This document shows, in pieces, positions 15,812 through 24,375 of a stretch of DNA of 64,000 nucleotides. The DNA comes from Rhizobium leguminosarum bv. trifolii WSM1325 (lineage in GTDB: Bacteria; Pseudomonadota; Alphaproteobacteria; Rhizobiales; Rhizobiaceae). A model generated the notes under the pieces. That model searched no databases, was not told where the DNA came from, and saw nothing but the letters and a program-made list of their open reading frames with translations. The stretch spans positions 1 through 64,000 of the forward strand of contig CP001624.1 of NCBI GenBank assembly GCA_000023185.1. Direction: 5' to 3'. Position 1 is the first letter of the stretch; every line of letters starts with the position of its first letter. Position numbers and translations under genes: made by a program.

Positions 15812-18181
15812 TTACGAGCGCGGCAGCGTCTTCTGCGGATCGTAATGCGAAAGCGGCACGATCGTCGCCGGCAGGCGCTTCTGGTGGCCGTCGAGCTTGC
15901 CGACCTCGACCTCGGTGCCCGGGTTTGCATGCATCACATCGATGCGGGCGAGCGCGATCGTCTTGCCGAGGACCGGCGAGCGCGTGGCGCTGGTGACGAC
16001 GCCCACCTGCGCCCGGCCGATATGAATGCAATCGCCATGGCCGACGGCCTCGTTGGACTTGATGTCGAGGCCGACGAGCAGATGGCGCGGATGCTCCTTG
16101 CGCCGGATCAGCGCCTCGCGGCCGATGAAATCGTCCTGTTTGGATTTCAGCGGCACCGTGAAGCCGATCCCGGCCTCGAACGGATCGGTCTGGTCGGTGA
16201 ATTCGTGATGGGCGAAGATCAGGCCCGCCTCGATGCGGACCATGTCCAGCGCTTCCAATCCCATCGGCTTCAACCCGTGCGGCTGGCCGGCCTCCCAGAC
16301 GGCGTCGAACACCGTCAGCGCATCCTTCGGATGGCAGAAGATCTCGTAGCCGAGTTCGCCGGTGTAACCGGTGCGCGAGACGACGATCGGCGCACCCTCG
16401 AAGCCGCCGATGCGGCCGACGGTGAAGCGGAACCATTCGAGTTCGCCGATCGTCGGCTGGCGCGGCGCCGTCCAGATGATCTCCTTCAGGATATCGCGGC
16501 TCTTCGGCCCCTGCAGGGCGATATTGTGCATCTGGTCGGTCGAAGAGCGGACCCAGGCCTTGAAGCCCTTCTTCTCCGCCTGCTGGCGCAGCCATATGCC
16601 GCTGAAATCATCACCGCCTATCCAGCGGAAGTTCTTGTCGCCGAGCCGGAACAGGGTGCCGTCATCGATCATGCCGCCGTTTTCGTAGCACATGGCGGAA
16701 TAGACGACCTGGCCGGTCGACAGTTTGCGCACGTCACGCGTCAGGCAATATTGCAGCAGTTCCTCGGCATCCGGCCCCGTCACCTCGAATTTCCGCAAGG
16801 GCGAGAGATCGATGACGGCGGCGCGCTCGCGGCAGGCCCAGTATTCCTCGACCGGCCCTTCGCTGGAAAAGCGGTTCGGCAGCCAGTAGCCGCGATATTC
16901 GGTGTAGTCACGTGTCAAGGCGGAGAGGCGGGGATGGAAGGCGGTTTCGCGCGTCAGTTCGGCGTCGGCATCTGGGGTCATGCGATAGGCCACCGCTCGT
17001 GAGAATTTCTCTTTTCCGGAAAAGGTGCGGACGTGGATATCCGTCGGATCCCAGCCGTTCGCAGCGTCGATATCGTCAGGGCAGGACGAGGAGACGCAGA
17101 CGAGATCGGTCAGCGCCCGCATCAGCACATAATCGCCGGGACGCGACCAGGGCTCGTCGAGATAGAGCTGGTTATTGTGGTCGATATTGGTGTTGTAGAA
17201 ATAGTTCAGCGCTTCCCAGCCCTTGCGGCCGGCAATGCCGTAAGGCGCCAGCACCGCATTGAAATTGTCCGTGCAGTTGACGTGGCCGGGATAACCCATG
17301 TCGTCGTAGTAGCGCGAATTGCAGGCGGTCGCGAAAGCGTCGTGACGGCCGACCGTATCCTGGACGATTTCGACCAGCGGCTCGAAGTCGCGGTCGAAGG
17401 CCTTCGAAGGGAGACCCGGCATCGGATAGCTGCGGCCGAGCAGCGTGCGGGTGACGGTGGAATCGAGCGCGAGGTCGAGACCCTTGTCGACCTTGCGGGC
17501 GGCAAACGCCTGAAAATCGGTGCACTGGCGTCCATAGACGTCGATGATCTGGATGAATTCGCCGGCACGCACGAAATAGGCCGCCGCGGTCGCCGCCCGG
17601 ATGCGAATATCCTCGACCGGATCGGCGGCCGGTTCCGGCAAAGCGGAGGCATAATCGCGGATCAGCAGGCTGCGCTTGATCCTGATCTCGATCGGCGTCG
17701 CTGTATCCTGCGCCTCCGGCGACATGGCGCTGGCCGGTGCTGCGACGATCAGCAGGCCCTTCATGGAAATCGTGAATTCCGCCCTGCTGCCCGGGGTCGA
17801 TCCCGACCCGAAAATGCTGAGCGCGCCGGCCTTTGCAAGATCGGCGCCGCGACGCTGAAGCGCCGCACGCGTGCGGGCAGCACCCTCATCCTCCGCTTGA
17901 AGAATGGCCTTCAAACCATCGGCTGAATTGCTGAATGCCGTTCCGAGACCGGCCGCCAGGAACCGCCCTTTCTCGTCGAGGAAGGAGATTTCGCAGACCT
18001 GTCCGCCCTCGCTGTCGATGACGATGACGCCATCGCCCGGCTCGACGCGCACAACGACCGATCCGCCGCCCTTTGCCCTGTAGCGCTCGGTTCCTTCCGG
18101 CAAGGTGGAAATGCCGGGATAGTGCACGAGGCTCGGAGCGGCCGGCCGCAGGCCCGTCATAGCAGGATGAAGTTCTCGCAT
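15812..18181 (-). CDS. tdm: Trimethylamine N-oxide demethylase (DUF1989 + GcvT fusion)
   Basis: A 789-residue two-part enzyme. An N-terminal DUF1989-type domain is followed by a C-terminal GcvT-like THF-binding domain (about residue 400 to the end; SRTGYTGELGYEIF). In the DUF1989 part a His-x2-Cys pair lies in PGHVNCTDN (His300, Cys303) and a further cysteine 64 residues later in SSSCPDD (Cys367). This spacing equals that of the zinc ligands described for Methylocella Tdm. It cleaves TMAO to dimethylamine and formaldehyde. Start at 18181 has GAGGG 7 bases upstream; a GTG at 18217 would add 12 residues. It is divergent from a permease. Confidence 0.9.
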   Translation of the reverse strand: MRELHPAMTGLRPAAPSLVHYPGISTLPEGTERYRAKGGGSVVVRVEPGDGVIVIDSEGGQVCEISFLDEKGRFLAAGLGTAFSNSADGLKAILQAEDEGAARTRAALQRRGADLAKAGALSIFGSGSTPGSRAEFTISMKGLLIVAAPASAMSPEAQDTATPIEIRIKRSLLIRDYASALPEPAADPVEDIRIRAATAAAYFVRAGEFIQIIDVYGRQCTDFQAFAARKVDKGLDLALDSTVTRTLLGRSYPMPGLPSKAFDRDFEPLVEIVQDTVGRHDAFATACNSRYYDDMGYPGHVNCTDNFNAVLAPYGIAGRKGWEALNYFYNTNIDHNNQLYLDEPWSRPGDYVLMRALTDLVCVSSSCPDDIDAANGWDPTDIHVRTFSGKEKFSRAVAYRMTPDADAELTRETAFHPRLSALTRDYTEYRGYWLPNRFSSEGPVEEYWACRERAAVIDLSPLRKFEVTGPDAEELLQYCLTRDVRKLSTGQVVYSAMCYENGGMIDDGTLFRLGDKNFRWIGGDDFSGIWLRQQAEKKGFKAWVRSSTDQMHNIALQGPKSRDILKEIIWTAPRQPTIGELEWFRFTVGRIGGFEGAPIVVSRTGYTGELGYEIFCHPKDALTVFDAVWEAGQPHGLKPMGLEALDMVRIEAGLIFAHHEFTDQTDPFEAGIGFTVPLKSKQDDFIGREALIRRKEHPRHLLVGLDIKSNEAVGHGDCIHIGRAQVGVVTSATRSPVLGKTIALARIDVMHANPGTEVEVGKLDGHQKRLPATIVPLSHYDPQKTLPRS

Positions 18182-18269
18182 ACTGCCCTCATGGGAGGAT
18201 CGGGCGTCCTCGGACACCCACCCATGCAGGTTACAAAATGCCCCGGGAAAGTAAAGTGATGTTGACTAA

Positions 18270-18284
18270 AAAGAAAATATCTTC
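18270..18284. promoter_or_regulatory. Inverted repeat in the tdm/permease divergent region
   Basis: AAAGA-N5-TCTTC, with the same geometry and similar flanks as AAAGA-N5-TCTTT before mgsA (773-787). It lies about 90 bp before tdm and 150 bp before the permease. Candidate shared operator of the methylated-amine genes. Confidence 0.45.
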
Positions 18285-18431
18285 ACTATGCATAAAGAGT
18301 TGAGACTCGGGGAATCCGTCAGGAACACGGATCGTCAAAATCATCCGAGCGGGCTTGAGACCGTCAGGGAGACACGTTCAGGGAGACGTACAAAGATACG
18401 TCCGGAACAAATAGAATGGGGAATTTCACCG

Positions 18432-20216
18432 ATGACAGACGTTGTGGAGGCCGGGATTGTATCCGGCACCGAAGGTAAGCTTGTACGTGCGCTCGACTGG
18501 AAGGGCGCATTCTGGGTGGCTGCGGGCGTGCCGCCGCTCGTTCTTTTCTCCATTGGCGGCATCGCTGGCACGACGGGCAAGCTCGCCTTCGTCGTCTGGA
18601 TCATCTCGATGGTGATGGGTTTTCTGCAATCCTTCACCTATGCCGAAATCGCTGGCATGTTCGCCAACAAATCCGGCGGCGCTTCGGTCTATGGCGCCAC
18701 CGCCTGGCTGCGTTATTCGAAATTCATCGCGCCGCTCTCCGTCTGGTGCAACTGGTTTGCCTGGTCGCCGGTGCTGTCGCTCGGCTGCGCCATCGCCGCC
18801 GGTTACATCCTCAACGCATTCTACCCGATTCCGGCGGCGGATTCGCAAATGGTCCTCGACTGGATCTCAGCGCATGCCGCTTCCATCACGGCCGACAGCC
18901 CCCGCGTCGCCGAATATATCGCAGCCCATACCGGCACCACGCCGGATGACGCCGTCAAGGCATTGCTCGGCACCGACGGTATCGCAGCGCTGACGCCGGC
19001 GATCCGCAGCTGGTCGCTCTTGAGCTTCAACATTCCCTTCCTCGCCACCGCCAATATCAACGCCACCTTCTTCATCGGCGGCATGCTGATGCTGATCATC
19101 TTCGCGATCCAGCATCGCGGCATTTCGGAAACGGCAAGCGTGCAGAAGTGGCTGGCAATCATCGTGCTGGTGCCGCTGCTCATCATCGGCCTCTATCCGA
19201 TCGTCAGCGGTCAGATCCTCGCCACCAACGTCACCGGCCTCGTGCCGCCGACGGCGGCCTATGCCGCTGCCGACGGCACCTGGAGCAATGGCGGCTGGAC
19301 GCTGTTCCTCGGCGGCCTCTATATCGCCGCCTGGTCGACCTACGGCTTCGAGACGGCCGTCTGCTACACCCGCGAACTCAAGAACCCCAAGACCGACACC
19401 TTCAAGGCGATCTTCTATTCCGGCCTTGCCTGCTGCCTGTTTTTCTTCCTCGTGCCCTTCGCCTTCCAGGGCGTTCTCGGCCATGCAGGCATGCTGGCCC
19501 CCGGCATCGTCGACGGCACAGGTGTTGCCGAAGCGCTCGGCGGCCTGATCGGCGCCGGTCGGATCGTCACTCAATTGCTCGTCGTACTGATGATCATGGC
19601 ACTCTTCCTCGCCATCATGACCGCGATGGCCGGCTCCTCGCGCACGCTCTACCAGGGTTCCAAGGACGGCTGGCTGCCGAAATATCTCGACCACGTCAAC
19701 GAGCACGGCGCGCCGACCAGGGCGATGTGGACCGATTTCGCCTTCAATCTCTTCCTGCTGGCGATCGCCTCGGATGTCGGCGGCTACTTCTTCGTGCTCG
19801 CCGTCTCGAATGTCGGCTACATCATCTTCAACTTCCTGAACCTCAATTCCGGCTGGATTCACCGGATGGATTCCGGCCATATCGAACGCCCCTGGAAGGC
19901 TCCGACCTGGCTGATCGGCCTTAACACCGTGCTGGCCTTCGTCAACGCGCTGTTTCTCGGCGCCGGCGCCAAGGTCTGGGGTTATTCCAATGCGCTCTGG
20001 GTTGGCTTCATCTTCGCCGCCCTGATCCTGCCGGTCTTCGCCTATCGCCACTATGTGCGCGACGGCGGCAAGTTCCCGGCAGGCGCCATGGAGGATCTCG
20101 GCCTGGTCGGCCAGGATCTCGGCGTCAAGAAAGCCGGCATGCTGCCTTATCTCGCACTCGCCGGCGGCCTGGCGATCGTCCTGATCGCCAACGTGATCTT
20201 CCAGCTTCCGGCCTAA
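18432..20216 (+). CDS. APC-superfamily permease, probable methylated-amine/TMAO uptake (TmoP-like)
   Basis: A 594-residue integral membrane protein of the amino acid-polyamine-organocation superfamily. An early transmembrane motif GGIAGTTGKLAFVVWI is followed by about 12 hydrophobic helices and the conserved TAMAGSSRTLYQGSKDGWLP segment. The ATG at 18432 is preferred (GGGGA upstream); the frame is open to 18288. Divergence from tdm across about 250 bp suggests it imports TMAO or another methylated amine, as proposed for TmoP in marine bacteria. Substrate is inferred from context only; an amino acid or amine substrate is possible. A strong terminator follows. Confidence 0.72.
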   Translation: MTDVVEAGIVSGTEGKLVRALDWKGAFWVAAGVPPLVLFSIGGIAGTTGKLAFVVWIISMVMGFLQSFTYAEIAGMFANKSGGASVYGATAWLRYSKFIAPLSVWCNWFAWSPVLSLGCAIAAGYILNAFYPIPAADSQMVLDWISAHAASITADSPRVAEYIAAHTGTTPDDAVKALLGTDGIAALTPAIRSWSLLSFNIPFLATANINATFFIGGMLMLIIFAIQHRGISETASVQKWLAIIVLVPLLIIGLYPIVSGQILATNVTGLVPPTAAYAAADGTWSNGGWTLFLGGLYIAAWSTYGFETAVCYTRELKNPKTDTFKAIFYSGLACCLFFFLVPFAFQGVLGHAGMLAPGIVDGTGVAEALGGLIGAGRIVTQLLVVLMIMALFLAIMTAMAGSSRTLYQGSKDGWLPKYLDHVNEHGAPTRAMWTDFAFNLFLLAIASDVGGYFFVLAVSNVGYIIFNFLNLNSGWIHRMDSGHIERPWKAPTWLIGLNTVLAFVNALFLGAGAKVWGYSNALWVGFIFAALILPVFAYRHYVRDGGKFPAGAMEDLGLVGQDLGVKKAGMLPYLALAGGLAIVLIANVIFQLPA

Positions 20217-20244
20217 AATCGCCTCCCAAGCAGACAGGCCGTCA

Positions 20245-20272
20245 AGCCGCCATGGAAACATGGCGGCTTTTT
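20245..20272 (+). terminator. Rho-independent terminator after the permease gene
   Basis: AGCCGCCATG, a GAAA tetraloop and CATGGCGGCT form a perfect 10-bp stem followed by TTTTT. It lies 28 bases after the stop and about 100 bases before the convergent aldo/keto reductase stop. Confidence 0.9.
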
Positions 20273-20373
20273 CATGGAAGCGGGCGTCGCCTGATCGTCT
20301 CGCCGCCATCGACTGGCATCCTGTCCGCCTCGACGAGAAGCGGACAGGGTTCGTTCGGAGGCGGAAGGAGGGC

Positions 20374-21405
20374 TCAGCGCCCACCCTCGATCTTGCGATG
20401 GCGCTGGTTAATGCCGCCCTTGCCGTAGGGATAGTCGAACGGCTGAGGCGCGCTCACATCGTTCAGTCTCGCCATCTCGTCGTCGGAGAGTTTGAGCTTC
20501 ATGGCGCCGAGATTGTCGGCGAGCTGTTCCGGTGTGCGGGCGCCGAGGATCACGGAGGTGATCGCCGGCTGCGCCGCTGTCCAGGCGAGCGCCACCTGCG
20601 CCATGCTGACGCCATGCACCTTGGCGATCTCTTCGACGACGCCGATGATCGCCCAGGTTCTCTCCAGCGCATTGCGCGGTGCATAGGATTCGCCGCCGCG
20701 ATTGGGGTTTTCACCGAGGCGGGTGGCGCCGGTCGGCATCTCATCGCGCTTGTACTTGCCGGTCAGCCAGCCGCCGCCGAGCGGTGACCACGGCAACAGA
20801 CCCATGCCGGCATCCTGGCAGGCCGCGACGATCTCGAGTTCGATTTCGCGCACCAGCAGGTTATATTGCGGCTGCAGCGTCACCGGACGGGTATAACCGC
20901 GCGCCTTGGCGATCTCCGAGGCCTTGGCGATATGCCAGCCGACATAATTGGAGAAGCCGTAATAGCCGATCTTGCCGGAGGATACCGCATCGTCGAGGAA
21001 ACGCAGCGTCTCTTCGATCGGGGTCAGCGCGTCCCAGGCATGCATCTGGTAGAGGTCGATCTGCTCGAGGTCGAGGCGGCGGAGCGAATCGTCGAGCGCC
21101 TGGCTAAGATGCCGGCGCGACAGGCCGATATCGTTGGGTCCGTTGCCCATCGGAAAGCGTCCCTTGGTGGCGACGATCGCCTGGCGGGCCTCGGTCGGGC
21201 GGGCCTTCAGCCAGCGTCCGATGATCTCTTCTGACTTGCCGGCGCTGTAGACATCGGCGGTATCGATGAAATTGCCGCCCCAGGCGAAATAATCGTCGAG
21301 CAGCTTGTGCGAGGCGGCCTCGTCGGCCTCCGCGCCGAAGGTCATGGTGCCGAGGCAATAGGCGGTGACGACGGTCCCGCTGGGACCGAGCTTGCGATAA
21401 TCCAT
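20374..21405 (-). CDS. Aldo/keto reductase
   Basis: A 343-residue NADPH-dependent aldo/keto reductase barrel. N-terminal GPSGTVVTAYCLGTMTFG, catalytic-tyrosine region DTADVYSAGKSEEIIG, the lysine strand IVATKG and the histidine in YQMHAWD are present, and the cofactor loop SVILGARTPEQLADN is near the C terminus. The ATG at 21405 has AGGAGG upstream. Substrate is unknown. It is convergent with the permease gene. Confidence 0.9.
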   Translation of the reverse strand: MDYRKLGPSGTVVTAYCLGTMTFGAEADEAASHKLLDDYFAWGGNFIDTADVYSAGKSEEIIGRWLKARPTEARQAIVATKGRFPMGNGPNDIGLSRRHLSQALDDSLRRLDLEQIDLYQMHAWDALTPIEETLRFLDDAVSSGKIGYYGFSNYVGWHIAKASEIAKARGYTRPVTLQPQYNLLVREIELEIVAACQDAGMGLLPWSPLGGGWLTGKYKRDEMPTGATRLGENPNRGGESYAPRNALERTWAIIGVVEEIAKVHGVSMAQVALAWTAAQPAITSVILGARTPEQLADNLGAMKLKLSDDEMARLNDVSAPQPFDYPYGKGGINQRHRKIEGGR

Positions 21406-21636
21406 TTTTTCCTCCTCATGCGGATACCCGCAGCCGACGTGCAAACGTCGGGGTAGAAGCCGGGGCTCCTGCAATCAATGACAATGACAATATTGTGCTT
21501 GAGGGCGGCCGCTTGCCGCCGGATGACGTATAGCGCCCTGGGCTGGGAGCTCAGGGGCGAGGGCAGCATAACCAATCTCGCCCGCGCGACCAAGTGAGAA
21601 AAAAATATTCCTGCCTGCCGTCGTGCCCGGCGAGGA

Positions 21637-22908
21637 TCACGGATTTTGCCAAAACGAACCGGCGATCCGATCGGCTGCGGCGACACCGGTCTCGTAGGCG
21701 CCGTGCGCCGTCGAATAACGCGACGTCGAACAGGCCTCGCCGGCAAAAAAGATCCGCTCTTCATGCGGCGTGGCGAGACGGCCGCGTAGATCGGAGGCGC
21801 CGGGTTCGGCGTAGGAATAGGAGCCGCCGATATGGGGCGCTGCTGCCCAGGCCGACATCGCGGCGACCGACAGCTCCTTGCGGATATCCGCGCCGAAATG
21901 TGCCGCCAGTTCATCTGCCGCGAAGGAGAAGGCAGCCTCTCTGCCTTGCCCCTCCAGATGATGCGCGAGGTCGCCGGCGAAATAGGCCTCGACGACGGGC
22001 GCGCCGAACGGCCGGAGCTGATAGGTGCCGGTTGCGCCGCGACTGTTGGAGCCGAGCATATGCGTGTCCGCCGGCAACGCCTCCCGATTTGTGAGCCTCA
22101 AGAACAGCTTGTCGGCGAGCCCGAGCGGTAAACGGGCTGCTGCCTCGATTTTGTCAGGCAAAGGCGGGTCGAAGGCGATCTTGCCGGCGGCAAGCACATT
22201 CGTCGAAACGGTCACCAGCACCGCGCGGGCAGTGAGCACACCCTGGTTCGTCTCGATGCCGATACGGCCGGCATGACGATGGTCGATGCGCGTGACTTCG
22301 GTGCCGAGCCTTGCCCGAACCGGCTTGCCGTAAAGCGAGACCAGCGTCCCATAGCCCTCGCGCACCCGCCAGTCAGGGCCGGGGCCGGGATCATATCTGT
22401 TGTAATCGACGACCGACGACCGCTCCAGTTCGGCGCCGGTGATGTAGGTACCGACCGCCCGGATCTGGCCGTTCCAGGGATTGCCGGGCTCGAGCATATC
22501 GGCCATGGCTGCATCATTGCCCGCGTGGCTCTCCAGCCGCTCGAAATAGGCGCCGATCGCCTGCCTTGCCGCACGCGCCTCCGCGTCATCGCGCTGAAGC
22601 CGCCGTCCGCCATCGTTCCAGGGCGCAGGTGTGTGGTCGACCGTCAGTCCGACCTCGCCGGCGATCGCAGTCCAGGCATTGGTCCGAGCGCCATGCAGCC
22701 AGCCGCAGCCGAGATCGAGCCCGATATCGGCGGCCTCAGGCAGTCCAACCGTCCAGGCGCGACCGCCGAGACGATCGCCAGCTTCAAGCAGGAGGATGGA
22801 AAGATCCGGGCGGATTGCCTGTAGGCGACGGGCGGCGGCAATGCCGGCGGCACCGGCGCCGATGATGACGACGTCCTCGTCGGCACCTTTGCTGTTGTCA
22901 CCAGGCAT
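21637..22908 (-). CDS. FAD-dependent amine oxidase (monoamine/polyamine oxidase-like)
   Basis: A 423-residue flavin amine oxidase. The N-terminal Rossmann motif GAGAAGIAAARRL is preceded by DVVIIG, followed by LLEAGDRLGGRAWT, and the C-terminal FAD segment FAGEACSTSRYSTAHGAYETG is typical of monoamine oxidases. GAAGGA precedes the ATG at 22908. It is near, and on the same strand as, the MarR gene. A methylated or primary amine substrate would fit the neighbourhood but is not shown. Confidence 0.85.
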   Translation of the reverse strand: MPGDNSKGADEDVVIIGAGAAGIAAARRLQAIRPDLSILLLEAGDRLGGRAWTVGLPEAADIGLDLGCGWLHGARTNAWTAIAGEVGLTVDHTPAPWNDGGRRLQRDDAEARAARQAIGAYFERLESHAGNDAAMADMLEPGNPWNGQIRAVGTYITGAELERSSVVDYNRYDPGPGPDWRVREGYGTLVSLYGKPVRARLGTEVTRIDHRHAGRIGIETNQGVLTARAVLVTVSTNVLAAGKIAFDPPLPDKIEAAARLPLGLADKLFLRLTNREALPADTHMLGSNSRGATGTYQLRPFGAPVVEAYFAGDLAHHLEGQGREAAFSFAADELAAHFGADIRKELSVAAMSAWAAAPHIGGSYSYAEPGASDLRGRLATPHEERIFFAGEACSTSRYSTAHGAYETGVAAADRIAGSFWQNP

Positions 22909-22971
22909 GTATTTTCCTTCGGTCGTGCGACGGTTAAGTGGAAAGGGTCGTCTCAAGACAGCCCCGCTTCG

Positions 22972-23394
22972 CTATTGCAGCTGCTCCAGCAGCCGCTGGA
23001 GTGCTGTCCGCAAATCGTCCATCTGCTGCTGGCTGGTCAGGGCGGCCCAGCTTTCATCGACGCGCCGGCCCGCCGCCATCGCTATCGGCCTGACCCCCTG
23101 GCCTTTTTCCGTCAGAAACACCAGCCGGCCACGCCGGTCAGTCGGATCGGGCCGGCGCTCGACATAACCCAAGCGCTCGAGTTCTTCCACGGCCTGCGTC
23201 ATCGTCTGCTTGCGAACACGGGCGAGCTTGGTCAGCTCGCTGACCTGGATGCCCTCCGGCCGCGCGAAGGTAAAGACATTGGCGTGCGGCGGGCGGATAT
23301 CGCCGTAGCCGGCCTCATCGAGTGCCGCTTCCACGGCCTGTGTCCAATGCTGATGGACCAGACGCAACAACAAGCCAAGAGAAGAAGACGACAT
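22972..23394 (-). CDS. MarR-family transcriptional regulator
   Basis: A 140-residue winged-helix regulator: VSELTKLARVRKQTMTQAVEELERLGYVERRPDPTDRRGRLVFLTEKG covers recognition helix and wing in short segments typical of MarR. The ATG at 23394 lies 17 bp from a perfect palindrome (23411-23434), so autoregulation is likely. It is divergent from a haloalkane dehalogenase gene and may control it. Confidence 0.88.
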   Translation of the reverse strand: MSSSSLGLLLRLVHQHWTQAVEAALDEAGYGDIRPPHANVFTFARPEGIQVSELTKLARVRKQTMTQAVEELERLGYVERRPDPTDRRGRLVFLTEKGQGVRPIAMAAGRRVDESWAALTSQQQMDDLRTALQRLLEQLQ

Positions 23395-23410
23395 GAAACC
23401 CCGCGCAGCG

Positions 23411-23434
23411 ATATAGACAGTTACCTGTCTATAT
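23411..23434. promoter_or_regulatory. MarR operator candidate, site 1 (perfect palindrome)
   Basis: ATATAGACAG, TTAC, CTGTCTATAT: perfect 10-bp arms with a 4-base spacer, located in the 90-bp gap between the marR gene and the divergent dehalogenase gene. Confidence 0.7.
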
Positions 23435-23441
23435 GATAAAT

Positions 23442-23463
23442 GGACAGTCGCCTGCCTATATAG
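23442..23463. promoter_or_regulatory. MarR operator candidate, site 2 (imperfect)
   Basis: GGACAG, TCGC, CTGCCTATATAG: a degenerate copy of site 1 with the same 4-base spacer position, centred 27 bp away and 22-43 bp before the dehalogenase ATG. Confidence 0.55.
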
Positions 23464-23484
23464 CACGAAAGCGTGGAGCTCCAT

Positions 23485-24375
23485 ATGCCGACCATCGATA
23501 TCCTCAACTCGTTCATCTCCTACGAGGAGCTGGGGGAGGGCGACCCGATCGTCTTCCTTCACGGCAATCCCACCTCATCGCATCTCTGGCGGAACATCAT
23601 GCCCGGTATCGGGCCTGGCCGCTACCTAGCGCCCGATCTCATCGGCATGGGACGCTCCGGCAAACCCGATATCGGCTATCGCTATGGCGATCACATCGCC
23701 TATCTCGACGCCTGGTTCGATGCGCTTGACCTCGACGACGTCGTGCTCGTCGGCCACGACTGGGGCGGCGCGCTGGCATTCGACTGGGCTTCACGCCACG
23801 TCGAGCAGGTGCGCGGCATCGCCTTCATGGAAACCATCCTGCGGCCGATGGGCTGGTATGATCTGCCGGGCGGCGGAAAGGCGCGTTATGAACTGTTGCG
23901 GGGTGCGGGAACCGGCGAGACCAAGGTCCTCGACGAAAATTTCTTCATCGAACAGGCCTTGCGCGCGACCACGCTGAAAGGGCTGAGCGATGCCGACTGG
24001 GATGTCTACCGAGCACCCTATCCGGACCGTAACAGCCGGCGCCCGCTGCTGGAATGGCCGCGCGCCATGCCGATCAACGGCGAGCCGGCCGACGTGGTCG
24101 CCAGGATCGAGGCCTATGACCGCTGGCTTTGCGCCAGTCCTCAGACTCCCAAGCTGTTGCTGACCTTCGACGGTCCCTCCGAAACGCTGTTGATCGGCAG
24201 CGAGATGATATCGTGGTGCCGCGACAATATCGCCGGCCTGGAGATCAGGGGGTGCGGGCCGGCGCGCCACATTGCCCCCGAGGACCAGCCCGAGGCGATT
24301 GCCGCCGAAATCAAAAGCTGGATCGACAGGAAGGGGCTCAGAACAGCGCAGCGGAAGGTCGCGTCTCAGACATAA
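23485..24375 (+). CDS. Haloalkane dehalogenase (HLD-II type)
   Basis: A 296-residue alpha/beta hydrolase. The nucleophile is Asp92 in GHDWGG, halide-stabilising residues are Asn28 (HGNPTSSHLW) and Trp93, the catalytic acid is Glu116 (AFMETI, as in subfamily II), and the base is His262 (ARHIAPED). It would hydrolyse a haloalkane to alcohol plus halide. Start at 23485 has GGAG about 7 bases upstream; a GTG at 23473 adds four residues. It is divergent from a MarR gene over two operator-like palindromes. Confidence 0.9.
   Translation: MPTIDILNSFISYEELGEGDPIVFLHGNPTSSHLWRNIMPGIGPGRYLAPDLIGMGRSGKPDIGYRYGDHIAYLDAWFDALDLDDVVLVGHDWGGALAFDWASRHVEQVRGIAFMETILRPMGWYDLPGGGKARYELLRGAGTGETKVLDENFFIEQALRATTLKGLSDADWDVYRAPYPDRNSRRPLLEWPRAMPINGEPADVVARIEAYDRWLCASPQTPKLLLTFDGPSETLLIGSEMISWCRDNIAGLEIRGCGPARHIAPEDQPEAIAAEIKSWIDRKGLRTAQRKVASQT

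Noticed and set aside
15321..16595. Long 424-codon minus-strand frame ending in a cold-shock domain
   Set aside because: Only the last 69 codons (cspA) are real. The upstream part is an off-frame shadow of tdm and includes a promoter; its sequence is low-complexity Arg/Ala-rich.
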